A program made the translations under genes and the position numbers. The notes beneath the pieces were generated by a model. That model made no database searches and was not told where the DNA came from. It saw only the letters and a list, made by a program, of their open reading frames with translations. From assembly GCA_907165275.2 (NCBI GenBank), contig OU015655.1:5778501-5842500 (forward strand): a stretch of 64,000 nt of DNA. Direction: 5' to 3'. This document shows, one piece after another, positions 1-14,000 of the stretch; the stretch's first letter is position 1; the number at the start of each line of letters is the position of its first letter. This DNA comes from Zygaena filipendulae (lineage: Eukaryota; Arthropoda; Insecta; Lepidoptera; Zygaenidae).

Positions 1-1803
1 CGCGAACAAACAGACATACCCGGCGGAGAAGTTTGTTTTAAAATACGTAAACATAATTACTCTAGAATATCTGACTTCCTTTATTAGTAACGAACAGTGT
101 TGAGGAGATGAATACATTACAACGCACTATTTTGGAAAGTTATTTACCAAAACAAAACTGTAACATATTATTTGATTTTAGTCTTCTTTTGGGTATGACG
201 TTGATTCAAGTTCGGTCAAATTACCATCAATACTATCCTCTAGATAAGAGTTAAAAAAAGAGTTTCGTGATAGTTAAATAAAATATTTATTAACTGTGCC
301 CAAATGTTTGGATTTATGCGAACCTCATAGCTATAGATTGGAACCATTATTTACTTTCTAAATGCATTTTAAAAATACGCTAACTATTTTACAATAAAAT
401 TTTATAGAACCAAACAAAACTTATTACGAAAATAATACGACAGTCTTTTTTACATCTTAATTAGGAAAAAAAAACAATAGAAACATGTATTGTTTTCAGT
501 TAGTTTTATACAAAATTTATTCGTTATTATAAATAATAATGTTATATTACAATAATAGTATTGTAAACACATTTCATGTACCTCTGGTGGAGATAAATGA
601 CTATTATTATTATTGAATTCTACTCGACTAGGCTGGTATTATTATCATTAACGTTTGAACACCCAGACTGGGATTAACTATGTATAAATATCACCATAAA
701 ATTTTCCCACCTAAGTCGCGAAACGGTAATTTAAGATGGATCGTAGGTTAGTCTTACGAATAACAACTATACCGGGTTTAATATCCCAAGCACCGGATCG
801 ATTGCTCATCTATAATTCCAACAGATATTTTCTTACACAGTAGCTACTTTTTACTAACTAAACTTAATAATAAAATACTACACTTCCCATTCATCTACGG
901 ATTTCTTTTACTATTATTTTATTAAATTTTAATATTTTCGAGATAAGATATTGGTATTTTATAGTAAAATTTTGTGTATCATGAGAAAAAAAAAACAGCC
1001 GTAGTTCGAGAAAATATCTGTTGACTTTCGTATGAAAAGATTCTTACGATCATCCTTAACAGTCTACTACTTACAACGAGCACATAGATTTATTTTTTAT
1101 TTTTATTTATTACCTGTTGCTCAATGGCAATATGTAAAACGGCGTTTCAATATGGCATTGGTTCGTAAACTCACGTAGTTACTGTGTGTTGAGCAGCACA
1201 CTTTAGAGTTTAGATTAACGAGTCAAGAGTTAGAGCTATCACTTTCAAACGTTTAAACACATTTGTCGTGGACAACAGCAATATCTGAAATGGTATAAAA
1301 AAAAAATAAGCCGGAGATACACATACCTTCCACATTGGGAAGTAGCTTGCACGTCAAAAGGCACACATATTATCATGGCACATTTGGCTTCAGTTGTGTT
1401 CGGTCGTTGGTAAAATCTACTACTTACTATATTATTTAACTATAATATAAGCCTTTCGAAATTGCTTAAATGTTAAATAACTTATTTAGAGCATTATTAT
1501 CGTAGTTGTAATAGCAACTAAATAGGAATTACTTTGTATGTTTATATATGGAAAATTGTATGTACTGAGGACAAATTTGCAAAAAAATCGCATCCCCAAG
1601 ATTTTATAGGAATAGTTTTCTACGAATTTTCGTGGACCGGTTATCCATCCTTTTTTTAAATGATGCCATGATATTTTTACACACAATTTAAGTGTTTCAT
1701 ACAATTTCATGGGTACAATTTGCCCATACAAATAGCTGTACTCCTAAATCTTTAAAGTTTAAGACACACTCGTGGTTACGACGGTTTCAATCTAGATACT
1801 TAC
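1..1803. other. AT-rich sequence beyond the last identified LONRF exon
   Basis: No gene is recognised. The last LONRF exon should start here or left of the window; weak candidates at about 1020-1095 and 720-775 (minus) were not convincing. Confidence 0.5.
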
Positions 1804-2065
1804 TTGTAGACTGGGATGCAGTGGAAGGCTCGCCACGAGCCACCAGAGCCAAGTTGGTCCATCACTCGAATTCCACCAGCCCCTTCTATAGACAGGCATT
1901 TTTCCGAACGTGGATTCGATTTCGGCGCGCACATACGGATGCATTTTTTTCAGCCAACACGAAGTTTTCTGAAAGATTTTGGCCGCTAATACACAGAGGT
2001 CGAAAACTTCTGTATTTGACCTCGGTGGAACGTCTGATAGTATATCCACTCGAGCCACAGTATAT
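1804..2065 (-). CDS. LONRF exon: LON domain C-terminal helices
   Basis: 88 residues, starting YTVARVDILSDVPPRS and ending SSDGPTWLWWLVASLPLHPS plus LQ. The NGPxWxWWLLAxLP motif is diagnostic of LONRF. Acceptor ttttccag, donor GTAAGT; phase 0 at the exit, so one more exon follows at lower coordinates. Confidence 0.92.
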
Positions 2066-5000
2066 CTGGAAAATGATTAATGAACACATAAGTTTTTTTA
2101 ACCTAAAACTCACGACGTTTCAGAATTCCTTATTCAGAACAGACTGGACTCGTTGTTCTTTTTAGACGAAAATCTCATAAAGCTTCGATCGCGATTATAG
2201 TTTGTCGTTAGTGCCTAGGATCGTTTTATCAATGTTAAACACTTCATGCTTCTAAGCCTATAATAATGTTTGATAATATAGCTGCAGCAGTCGCTTCAAC
2301 GCGATTCTTACAGGCGCTCGGCGGCTAGAATGCAAAACTTTTACTTTTCGGTGTGTTTGTAATTTTAGTGATGGATTGTTCGTTAAAATCAAGGCCGTCC
2401 TCGCAAAACTGGTAAACAATACTAAAAAATTTTTGGTGATGTATATCGCCCACCAACAATCGTAGGTGACTTTCGAAAGAACGGCTACAAACATTTTTTA
2501 ATGGTATTTAAAATTATAATTTTTGACTATACACATAAGTATACACCACACTTACCCATTTCGTACACTTTTTTCCAAAATTTTAAATCTTGATATTCCA
2601 ATGGTAGACAAAATACAGGGGCCATTTTCAAGATAAATGCAATCGCATACTTCTAACATCTATAATATGTAAAAAACAGACAACAGTTATTAATGTGATT
2701 CACCATACAAACAGCACATAATATTAAAGTGAAGTATTTTGACGATTATAATATCACATAATGTTTGATTATGTTTGTATAAAACTATTACATCCAAACC
2801 GCTTGATTTTTGCTGTGTGCATCAAGAGGCATAGGTTTGAAAAGTTCGTGGTAAGTTAAGGATAGTATCAATTTAGTTGGCGACCAGATGAGCTATATGG
2901 TCGCAACGCTCTCCGCTAATCAAGAGGTGTCGGATTCGATTCCCGGAGCAGGAAAACTTTGTAAGACAAGGTTGCGTTTTTCAAGTCGGACGTAGGTATA
3001 TGTATATACGAGTATTATGCGGGAAATCCGCGCAATTTCACCCGCCTTAATTTCGGGAGTCCCCCGGGGACTCCTAAATTATGTATGTTACGGTCAACTG
3101 GATAAGTTGATTGGTTAAAGTAATAAATTTATCACTTTAACCGGTTATTATTATTAAATAACTTAATTTCACCAATAGACTCGGTGATTGTCAGTAATTC
3201 CCCTGCGACCTGTCAATAACTAGTTATTCCCTCCGGTTTCATCCGCGTTAATTTGAAAGCTCCCGCGGGAACTCCATCGAATATTTTTCTAGCTGACTTC
3301 TCTCTTCATAAACTACCTGCCCGCCCAACTTCATAGGTCACGTAGTTTTCGAGATTATAGGTGCTGCTACAAAGAGGAATTCTCTATACATATAAATCTA
3401 TTAGACACGCGTTCAACGCCTGTTTAACTTATTTGTATTTTTTTGACACACGTTCAAGATCTTTGTAGTTTACGTGTTCAATCTTCAGTCGATGAGTCAG
3501 TGACCTTTCGCATTTATATAAATATAGATTCCTGCATTTATCACATTGACCTAACATTATTATGAATAAAGCTTCAAGGTAAACAACAATGAGAACCGCA
3601 TAAAAATCCGCTGCGTAGTTTAAAAAAACTAAGCGGACACACGCGAATAGTGGCTTTTCTATACATATTATACTATATAGCCATATTACAAGCTCGGCTT
3701 ATTGGAACCAGATGGCGCTGTCAGATAATGTCCAAGCATATGGAAGATATACGTGAACATGTACGTGTGTATGTTATAAACCCTTACCACAGATAATAGC
3801 CCTTACCGTTCCAATGTCGCTATTAAACGCGACCATGCCGAACCGGCGCGAGCCCGACTCGAGCACATCTCGTATCATGAACCAGTAGCGCTGCTCGAAC
3901 ACGAACAGTGGACATGGTATGCTGTGTAGACAAAAAAGACCATTTTTTGTTATTTTATACGTGCGTGCGCTAACTCGACCACCGGACAGCAGCCATTTCG
4001 TTGCTCTGAGCAGGCAACTAGTTCTCTCTCGTTAATTCTATTATCCCCAGCTATTTGATGTTCGGGGTACTTAAAAATTACAATGTCTTACAAATATACA
4101 CTGATATTGTAAAGAGGTACATACAGTTTGTAAATTTGGATGTAAGGGATAATCTTTGGAACTACTGAACCGATTCTAAAGAAGTCGGTTAAAAATCTTT
4201 CACTGATAGGAAGCTACGCGCCTAACTCAGGATTCTTTTATCTCTGGTCAGAATTCCCGCTGGAATTCCGAAATTCATGCAGGTGAAACCGCAGGGGATC
4301 AGCTATTTATTGGAAAGTAACGATAACGTAATTTAGGTCTTGGATTAAGAGATGAGAAGAGTACTTTTATTCTGTGTTCACGCCTACAGGACGACCAAGG
4401 GGAATGCTACGTTGAGATGCGGTTAGGTTCGAAGAGTGAATAAGAAATAGTGTACTAGCAGAGAATAAAGATAGTACCTACTACTAATAGAAGGGTACGA
4501 TGAAGCATGGGGACCATGTCAAAGGTTGTCGTGTTCTATATCTAATACCATACAGTCAACATAATTATTATCATAATAATATACAGTTTACTTGTGACAA
4601 CTTTAAACTCGTGGTAGCATCGGCCTACCCACTGTATTTCCTCCTTATGTTGTGATAGGAAATAAATTTTAAAAAATTGTACGAAAATGTTAAAAAAATA
4701 TACAATAAATATACGCACCCGGGAAAAGCGGTTACGCAAACGAAAATCGGAACGAGCCCCGGGTCTATGTAATCTGTTATGGGGCTAGCATCAATGGATT
4801 CCAAGGCAGCACTAATTAACTCTGTTTCGCCTGTCTGTAGAAGTAAAAAATAGAACAAAATAAATTCACTATTACAAATAAGTGTTTAAAAATATAATTA
4901 AACACGAACAAAATGCGTACCATCAAAGTAGACTCGTCGCTTGAAAGCGATTTCTAACTAACTTTAGGGCAGAGGACGACGTAGGAAATTAAAAAGAATG

Positions 5001-8000
5001 AAACCAATTCAAAAAGATTTTATGCCCCGGAAAACAAACAACTGGCAAAAAAAATTAAGAAAAAGATAAAAGGCTCATTTCATGAATGGCAATTATATGT
5101 ATTTCCACATATACTTTCACATATAAAATGCCCTTTAGAAAAGAAATCTTTTACAATATCTAGAGAACGTATAGTATATATAATAACGTATATACACGTA
5201 CATTAATTTCAAAGATTAAATAAAATTACTAACTTACAGATATTAACTCCGCAAAGATATTTAGATAAATAACGCTTCTTGCTACGACGTAGTGTAATGA
5301 AATTTTACTACTACTTCCTAGAATTTGCTTCTTATAAGTGACACTACAGTGTCATAAGAGAACAAGGTGTATTTTCTTTCAGAATCGAGCGGTTCGATTC
5401 CCGGCTAAGATAATTGATTTTATTAAATCAGAGAATACATTAAGTAATACATTTACTTTTGATAAAATTTGTCTTTGATACATTTTCACTATTCCGCGTA
5501 GTTTCAGATTTCGCCATCCACGCCCGCTTGATAATCATATGTAATGCTTGCAAAATCGTGACCTGATAGATCTTGGTGAAAATCCCAGAACAAAATTATT
5601 AAATTGTCATCGGTTCGCAATACTTCTGAAAATTTTTCTTTTTTGGAGGTTTATAAGTGGGTAAAAATTAAACTGAAAGATTTTATTACATTCATGCATA
5701 TCTACATATTATGCTAATAATAATAATGCTTGGACATTATCACACCTGGTTCAAAATTAAGCAAGGCTTGTACTATGGGTACCAGACAACTGATATATTA
5801 GAGTACATATTAAATACCTTGTTGTAAAAACAAATGTGCAACGTTATCACTATAGAAAACTAAGGAAGGAATGTAGTTCATAATTCGAGTTATTTCTTGG
5901 TTTCTCACTTCATTTGTGTATTGTGTTATACACGCAGATTCACGCTCTTGTGCCATTTATTAATTATAAAATACTTACATATTATGTATATCTTTTGACG
6001 TAATTTTGTGCGTAATAATTATGTATATCTAATTTTTTCAATTCTACTTATTCTACTGATATTTACTTTAAGTGTGTTTCAGCGGCTATTTATCACTACA
6101 TACATATTATAGAACAAAATCTTCCGACGCGTATGTCTGTCTGTCTGTTTGCGATAAACTCAAAAACTACTGAACGGATTTTTGTGCGGTTTTCACCAAC
6201 GGATAGAGTGATGGAAGGTTTAAGTATATAATTTGTCAAGGTTTTGTTTAAATTGGTTGAAATATAACGATAATTGTTGAAAGTGTCCGAAAAAGTCTCA
6301 CGAAATTTTGCATACTACACGACAGGGGTACATAGGGTACTTACTACTATTTGTTCCCGTACTATGAGTTCTATGAGTTCTATGAGTATTATGTACTATG
6401 AGTTCTATGAGTTCTATGAGTACTATGAGTACTATGTACTATGAGTTCTATGAGTTCTATGAGTACTATGTACTATGAGTTCTATGAGTTCTATGAGTAC
6501 TATGTACTATGAGTTCTATGAGTTCTATGAGTTCTATGAGTACTATGTACTATGAGTTCTATGAGTTCTATGTACTATGAATTCTATGAGTTCTATGAGT
6601 TCTATGAGTACTATGTACTATGAGTTCTATGAGTACTATGTACTATGAGTTCTATGAGTACTATTTACTATGAGTTCTATGAGTACTATGCACTAGTTGT
6701 ACTATGAGTTCCCGTGGTTTCTTCGAATTTAACGCAGGTGAAACCGCGGGTACCAGATAGTAATATATATGTTGTAGTATCTTTTAATTTATGGTTTTAT
6801 TATTGTTTTTTTTTCTAGTTATAGCTGCCTGGAAGAAATTAATTTTAAGCAATAAAGCCGCCCTTTGTTGCCTGTTTTAGTTACTTCTCTATGTATTTTT
6901 AATATTATTCTGGTAACAATAAAGAATATAAGGTTAATTGATTGAACTTATCGTTATGTCACGTGATTACGCAAAATTGACCTTTTGATTGGCTACGATT
7001 TTTCGTGCCCACGTGACATGACGACATGTTCCTCAGTTTTCTATATCGAAAGCGATCACAGACTGTCAACTTCGCTAACAGGGGCAGGTTGTGCTGCTAA
7101 TAATATGAAGCGTGTAAAAACTCACTCCGATCAAATCGAAGTTGTGCAACGGCTGCCTGCACAGCGGACACTTGGCGGCGTACAGCAGCGAGCGTTCGAT
7201 GCACGAGCGACAGAACACGTGTCCGCACGGCGTGGTGACCGGCCCGGCGTACACGTCGCCGCACACCACGCACTGCAGGTCCGCGCGCCTCAGCCAGCTG
7301 GCGGCGGACTGCAGCCAGAGCGCGCGGCACACGTCGCGCTCGAACCGCTGCAGATTCACGCCACACCTCAGACTCGTTACGGCCTGTGAAATGTATATAT
7401 TCATGATGGTTTTTTTTTAATACTCTTCAAATTAATAGGTATGGTATAACAATGATTTATTGAATACAAAATTACAATATTGAATCTTAACTGATATTAT
7501 AAATGTGAAAGTGTGTTTGTTTGTTTGTTACGCTTTCACAGCTTAACGGCTCAACCGATCACTACGATTTTGCATACACGTTGTCAAGGCCCAAGGGTAC
7601 AGAGAATTCCTGGATAATTCCTGGATATCCAGGAATTCTCGCGGGAACGCCGAAACTACCTAGTAAGACTACATATTATAAAACTTAACAAATTACATGC
7701 ATCCAGTGACTACTACTATTATTACTTTATGTACGGTATTAAGATTCTAACCTATTTTTGTTCTAATGAAAGAATTTATAGTGTTTATATCTAATATAAC
7801 AATTAAATAGCCCGTCCCTGGTCGCACCCGGCGCAAAAGACCCCAATAAGACCCCATTAATCTAAGTACATACAGTCAAGGCAGATATTTATATTTCTTA
7901 AATTTATTTACATTAAATTGTCTTAGTGCAAAATCATTGTAAAGATTACGTACCTGCGCCATTAAGACTCTAGCAAGCCTGGATCCGGTCTCACATGAAG

Positions 8001-11000
8001 CGGCCGCGCGCGCTAGGTATGGCAGGGCTTCGCAGAACAGGTCAGACATGAGGAGACTGCGACCGTGAGCCAACATCATCTGATAAAAACACAATTCATC
8101 TTATTTAATTTTGAATATAAAGTACCAGCAGTTTATGCGATAATATACCTCAAAAGCTCTTTATCCGGGATAAATAGTTTTATATTACTCAGGGTTAGGT
8201 TCCTATCAGTGAAACAATTTTTAGAAAATATTCTGTAGATTATCCTTACATCCAAATTACAAAACTTTGACAAATATTTATAATATTAGTGTATATTAAT
8301 AGTATAACGCTTTACGTTTGGACGATGTCAAGCACCGCGTGGCCCCAAACTAAACAGTGATTGTATTATGGGTACCATAGCACCGACATAATTACATATA
8401 TACTTTTTTTTGTAAATATAATACAGTACAGACCTGCTAAACACCTAAATAACCACAAATGTTCACCCCATAAATCCCGGGGATCGAACCCGAAACACCT
8501 GGTATCTAAGCAGTGGTGGCTATTTCAAAGTCACTCTATTCTCAACTTTTTCAATTAATTGATCGCCACAGATACAGAAAACTTTGTGGGATCGATTATT
8601 ACTTAGTTAGTTATTAGTACAAAGTTGCATGAGATTATGTATATTTATATAATATTTATAAAAGAACTACACAAACATCAACATTCAGACCGTAACTACT
8701 AGTGCAATCGGCCATTTATATGTTATTCGAACCTAATTAATTGGATAGAATTTGTTATAAGAAAGGCAAAACGACGGCTGAATAGACATTGAAATCTGGT
8801 TTTTCAACAAACCAGCAGCGAACAAGGTACTGCTAGTTTGTGACTGAAATCGAATAGAGCCATTGCGCGTCGTTTATCGTTTTAATGACAAGTAGGACTG
8901 AGTTTATAATAGCATAGCAACATACGAGATAAAGTAAGCGTGACCTATGCCGCCAAAAGGTATTTAAAGGTGAATAAACTTATTTTAACCCATCTCTAGA
9001 GTCTAAACAATGATAACACTAAAAAAACATTATTAAGACAACACAAATTGCTATTTCGCTTCTAATCGCTCGCTCTGGAGACAAACTACAATAAATAGGC
9101 AAGAAACTGCATTCAGCGCACGCAGAGTCATGAAATTGTAAGTGTGGTGGAACCACATGAGTTCACATGACTGTCTTTACGTAATTTCCCGACATTTTTT
9201 ACACGTATCTTTTGTTTTTGTACTACAACTTCGAACGAAGTTTTGAACGAAACTGTCACTCTATGTATGTATAACATATCTATACTGACTAATTTATAGC
9301 TGTCCAACGCAATCACACTGCGGAAACGGCGCTACATTGGGAACTATAGATTTTTCATTAATTAAAAGTCCCTATATTATCAATAAGTATTATGAATCAA
9401 AGCATCTGTTCAGTCTTCACGGAATTACTAAATCTTTTAAATTTCTCTAATTTGATAAAATGCACAGACAAACATTCGCATCATATTAGTTAAGGTAATA
9501 CAAAAATACAGGAAAGGGCCAGTTCACACAGCACAGAGTGGAAAAAACTCGTAAAAAGCTTAGTAATTTATAAAATTAACAGTATAATTCGCAAAAACAA
9601 AAACATCATAATCTTTTATTGACTCATTGTGCGCAACAAAGTATAAATAAATAGATAATAATTATATTAATTTCTAAGATTCGGGTGGGTTTTAGTTTTC
9701 AGACAAACTTCAATGGATAGGTATTTTCTTGATTGATATATTTAAATGAGAAAACCAAAGTATTTGTATTTTAATATACTTAAGGTGCAATAATAAAAAA
9801 GCAGGCGTAGGTTGTTGAGAAAATATACTATCCACCCTAAATCTTTTATGAACTTTAAAGTAGGTAAGTTAGCTATGTATTCTATTAAGTGTATGATGGG
9901 GACGGTAATATAAGACAAATACATCAGATAATTAAGTTTAGACGCATAATGCGGTATCCGAAAGTTTTAAATCATGGATGTAGGGAAAAAGTATCAGGTT
10001 CCAGAACTTGATGGCTTGATCGAATATGTCATTGAATACACAATCTACGTTCTTTGTAGAAACCACCAACCTATGTGGAAACATAGGGACTTACTATTGC
10101 GAAGTTTAACAGTATCAAGAAATAGACAATCAATCTATTGTTTCAAACAATCGATTTTTTCTTCTGTAACCAATGATATTATAATTATCTGATTCATGGC
10201 GACTTTTTAGTAAGGGAACTAGATTGACGGTTACACGCGCCTTAACATCATCATCGCCAGCAATAATGATGAAAAAAAGCTAGAGTTAATAAAAAATATA
10301 AAACCAAATTAGCTCACAGCAAAATTATATCATAACAAAGCAAAATTATCGCAATAGGTATAAACATCAAAGTCGCATTAGCGTAGACGATAAAAAAAAC
10401 ACATTCACACTCAAACTCAAAGTATAAAATCATACCAGAACAACATTGCAAAGAAGAGGCGACCAAAATAACATAAATAAAGTACATAAATATTTACGCA
10501 GCAATATTTGCAAGCCAATGATATTTGTTATAAGCCGAGATGATGACAATTACGTATGTATATTATATTGTATGATCTATACATATAAATTATCTGTTTG
10601 TAATTTCAAATGACCAGGTTTTCACTAAATGCATATGAATGTAGAGACGACACTTACTGATTTTTTAAATTTTTGTCTGTCTGTTTGTTACGGCTTAAAT
10701 CTCTGAAACGGCTGAACCGATTTTAACGGGACTTTCACTGGCAGATAGCTGATGATATAAGGAGTAACTTAGGCTACGTTTATTTTAGAAAAAATAGCTT
10801 ATGCGGGAATTCCGAAACTCACGCGGGTGATACCGCGGGGCACAGCTGATGAGTGATACATAATTATTATAATTATTGCAACACGATCAATTAATTAGGA
10901 ATACCTCTTAAGTAAAGATGGCAAGTGCATACCTAACGCTAGGTAGACCCGTCTATTACAAACAAAATCCTCTTTCTCAAGACAAGAGATAACTATGTCA

Positions 11001-14000
11001 AACCTATACCTAACATAGTAATTTTTGCAGAAAATCATGTGCATTAGCCAACATTCGGCAACGCTCAGAAAATACCGCTGTGACTCAAATTTTGTAGAAG
11101 GCTTCTTCTTGTACAATATTTAAAATAAGAAGTTAAGAAAGGGTTCTTGCAACTCTATTATTGAAATCTGTACATAAAGATATTTTAAAATTTAAATTAA
11201 TGCAGAGGTAAGTAACATGACACGTAGCCTAAATGGCGTAACCTATTAGTACTGTTATGAATGTTGAAAGCCCGGTATGTACCTACTTTTGGCAAGGTGA
11301 GAATAAAAGTTTCAACCACGCTCAGTGTTATCGCTCGTTTAATTGTGGTTAGATAGAGGACAGTATAGAACTTTAATCCTTTCGAAACTCGCCCGTTTTC
11401 CATGTTTCGACTCTCGAGGTGATAATCATTGAAACACCCTGTCCGGTTTCTGTTAAAACTATAATGCACAGGTTTGAACTGATTTAATTGCTTTGTTTGA
11501 ATAGTTTCACTTTGGTCAAGTCTGGTCTACTATTATAGATGCTTAATCCTAAATCCTAATTCCACTATAGTCAGTTGTACCTGCCGTACGTAGTTTATTG
11601 CTGGTTATGGCTAATAGGCTAGTTTCCTGGGTAAAAAAATCGAAATTCTATTTAGTCCGTCAGTTAGATAATAAAAAAATAAAAGACACGTATTTTTTGC
11701 TTTTTTAAAATAATGGAAATATGCATAGATAAAGCGCATTAAAGTTTAGGGTGGGGGACTCGTGATGTCACAGCTCGCTATAACGTGCGAACAAACTGTA
11801 GCGAGGCGTGACGTCATGTGAAATTTCGACTTGATATATCTCCGTTATTTTTTGGTTACATAAAAAAAAAAAAAATACGTGTCCAATATTTTTTAATAAT
11901 CTACAAAACGGACTAAAAAAAAAATTTAGGAAACTAGCCTATTATTCTCACATAATTAAAGTTGGGTTACCACTAATATTATATATATAATAATTTTAAA
12001 CTGACAGCGTGCTGCTGTAGAGTTTGTTGCGCAGCTTCTTCTCTTCAGCGATAGCACTAGGAAGCTATGAAGGGTGATATTTTATGGGTGCTGTGTACTG
12101 TAAACTGTAATTATATTGACGTCAAAAAGAGCCACATTATGGGCCTAATTTGAATAAATGATTTGACTATTGACTAACTTAACACACGGCTAGGGCTGCA
12201 AATAGTACCTGAGGTGATAGTGGAACTCGTGGAGGCAACTGCAATAAGGCCCTTCTTCTACGTGCCCGCAGACAGCCAGACGGCAACAGGCGGCGCGCCT
12301 GCCGTCTGCTCGTCCGCTGACGACGTGGCCCTGCTTGAATAAAGCATACCATTCCTATAATACCCTATGTCCTTCTCTCTACCCCTGATAATGTATGCAA
12401 AATTTCGTGGTGATCGGTTGAGTCGGTGACTCGTGAAAATCGTTATATTTTAGCCAATTTGCACAAAACCTTGACAAATCACGACAGACAGACGCGGTGG
12501 AGGACTTAAAAGTAAAAAGCCAGTTTAAAAAGTAAAGCAATAGCACATTATCGCAATGCTCTGTGACCATTTTATCCATCAGTGATATTTATTCGCATTA
12601 CTACATAACACAATATTGCATAACTTGTAATGGACGGAGTCAGAATAAATGCGTGTGGTGCGGCCGATAAGCGTCGCGCGTCGGCGGCGTGGCGGTGACG
12701 TATGGTTCAGTCGCAAAACAATCGTTCAACAACTTATGTCTTATACCTTGTTATATATAATGTATATTAACATATACAGGGTGAATTTTTCAAGGGGGCG
12801 TAGATGGCGAACTCCGAAACTACAATCAATAGCGAAAAATGTTCGAAGGATTCTCGATGCCGATTCTGGTAAAAACTCTAACTATATTTAGATTTTATTT
12901 GAAATAATCTAGATCGCGAAACTTTTAACGAGGCGGCTATATTCCATCCGTTATAATATCCCGCCTAATTTCTAATACTTTTTATTTTTAAAATCTGTTC
13001 TTTCGTATTTCAAAATTGATGTATTTTTATATTTTTGATTTAAGCTTCGTTTCGATTTTTCTAAGATCTAAATTATTATCTTACAAATATAAATTAATTT
13101 ACTATTTAAAGAATCTATTTACTTATTACTACTATTGGGCTAGCCTGAGGCCCATCTACCCAACGTACGAACGTTCTAACTGATGTCAAGGTTTCATTTT
13201 TAATAAATGACTAATATTTTGATTTTGTTATGTAGTATATAGGGGAAGGTGTGGGGACACCGGATAGTTAAGATAAAGACACTATAAATAAGTTACTATG
13301 TTATTTATTGAGATAATCAACATCATAAATATTTAAATATACCTTTGGTACAATTTTGGGACAAAAATATTTGAGATCTGTCGTAATAACTACAAACGTA
13401 CGTTACGTAATCGTAATGTCACGTAAAATCGTCGGATCAAAAGTCCAGAAAATCGTGATCACGTGACATAACAACGCCGTTCCTTAGTTTTCTATGCGTT
13501 AACGATTGTAGAATGTAGACTTTGCTAGGAGGCCTGCCTGGAATGGCCTTTGGCTGCCACCTTTAAATATTTGGCGCCAGATTTTCAACTTGAAGGAGGC
13601 AGTAAGTCAGCCGGGCACTAGAAACCTATTCTACGGTTTTCTCACCATGATTCCCTTCACCAAAAGATCATGGGTCAAGCACATTGTTCGGATTTAATCC
13701 TCCAACCTGCAGCGTGTGACCCGAACACACAAACTACCAGCTATTCGCAAGATGTCGCGAGGGTGGAAGGAAACAAGGGAGTCGCACTGGGAGACTCAGG
13801 CGCGCCTTGGATGTTGGTGACAAGGGCACTCATGACCCCGACGCCTTGCAACACGGAAAGAGTGACGTAGAGTTTTAGCCTAACCACCGTTTTTTGCCAA
13901 GTGGTTCATATAGGAAACATATTCTAATAAGTTTGTAGTTGTGGATTTAGCTTTAACGAAACCGTGTTGGCGAGCTGATAGCATTGGTGAAACATGTCAC

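Noticed and set aside
1020..1100. Possible last LONRF exon (minus)
   Set aside because: The translation loosely matches the expected helix, but no acceptor or pyrimidine tract precedes it.
1692..2165. 157-codon plus-strand open frame
   Set aside because: It is antisense to the well-supported LONRF LON-domain exon.
5818..5966. Minus-strand frame starting MAQERESACITQ (about 48 codons)
   Set aside because: Starts with ATG and is fairly protein-like, but it has no acceptor and no match to LONRF; probably chance.
7142..7420. Plus-strand frames over the RING2 exon
   Set aside because: Antisense shadows of the GC-rich LONRF exon.
9974..10192. 72-codon plus-strand frame starting MDVGKKYQVPELDG
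   Set aside because: The start faintly recalls a BTB-protein piece, but there is no domain and no supporting exon.
13670..13870. 66-codon plus-strand frame
   Set aside because: Lies in repeat-like sequence and is not recognised as a protein.
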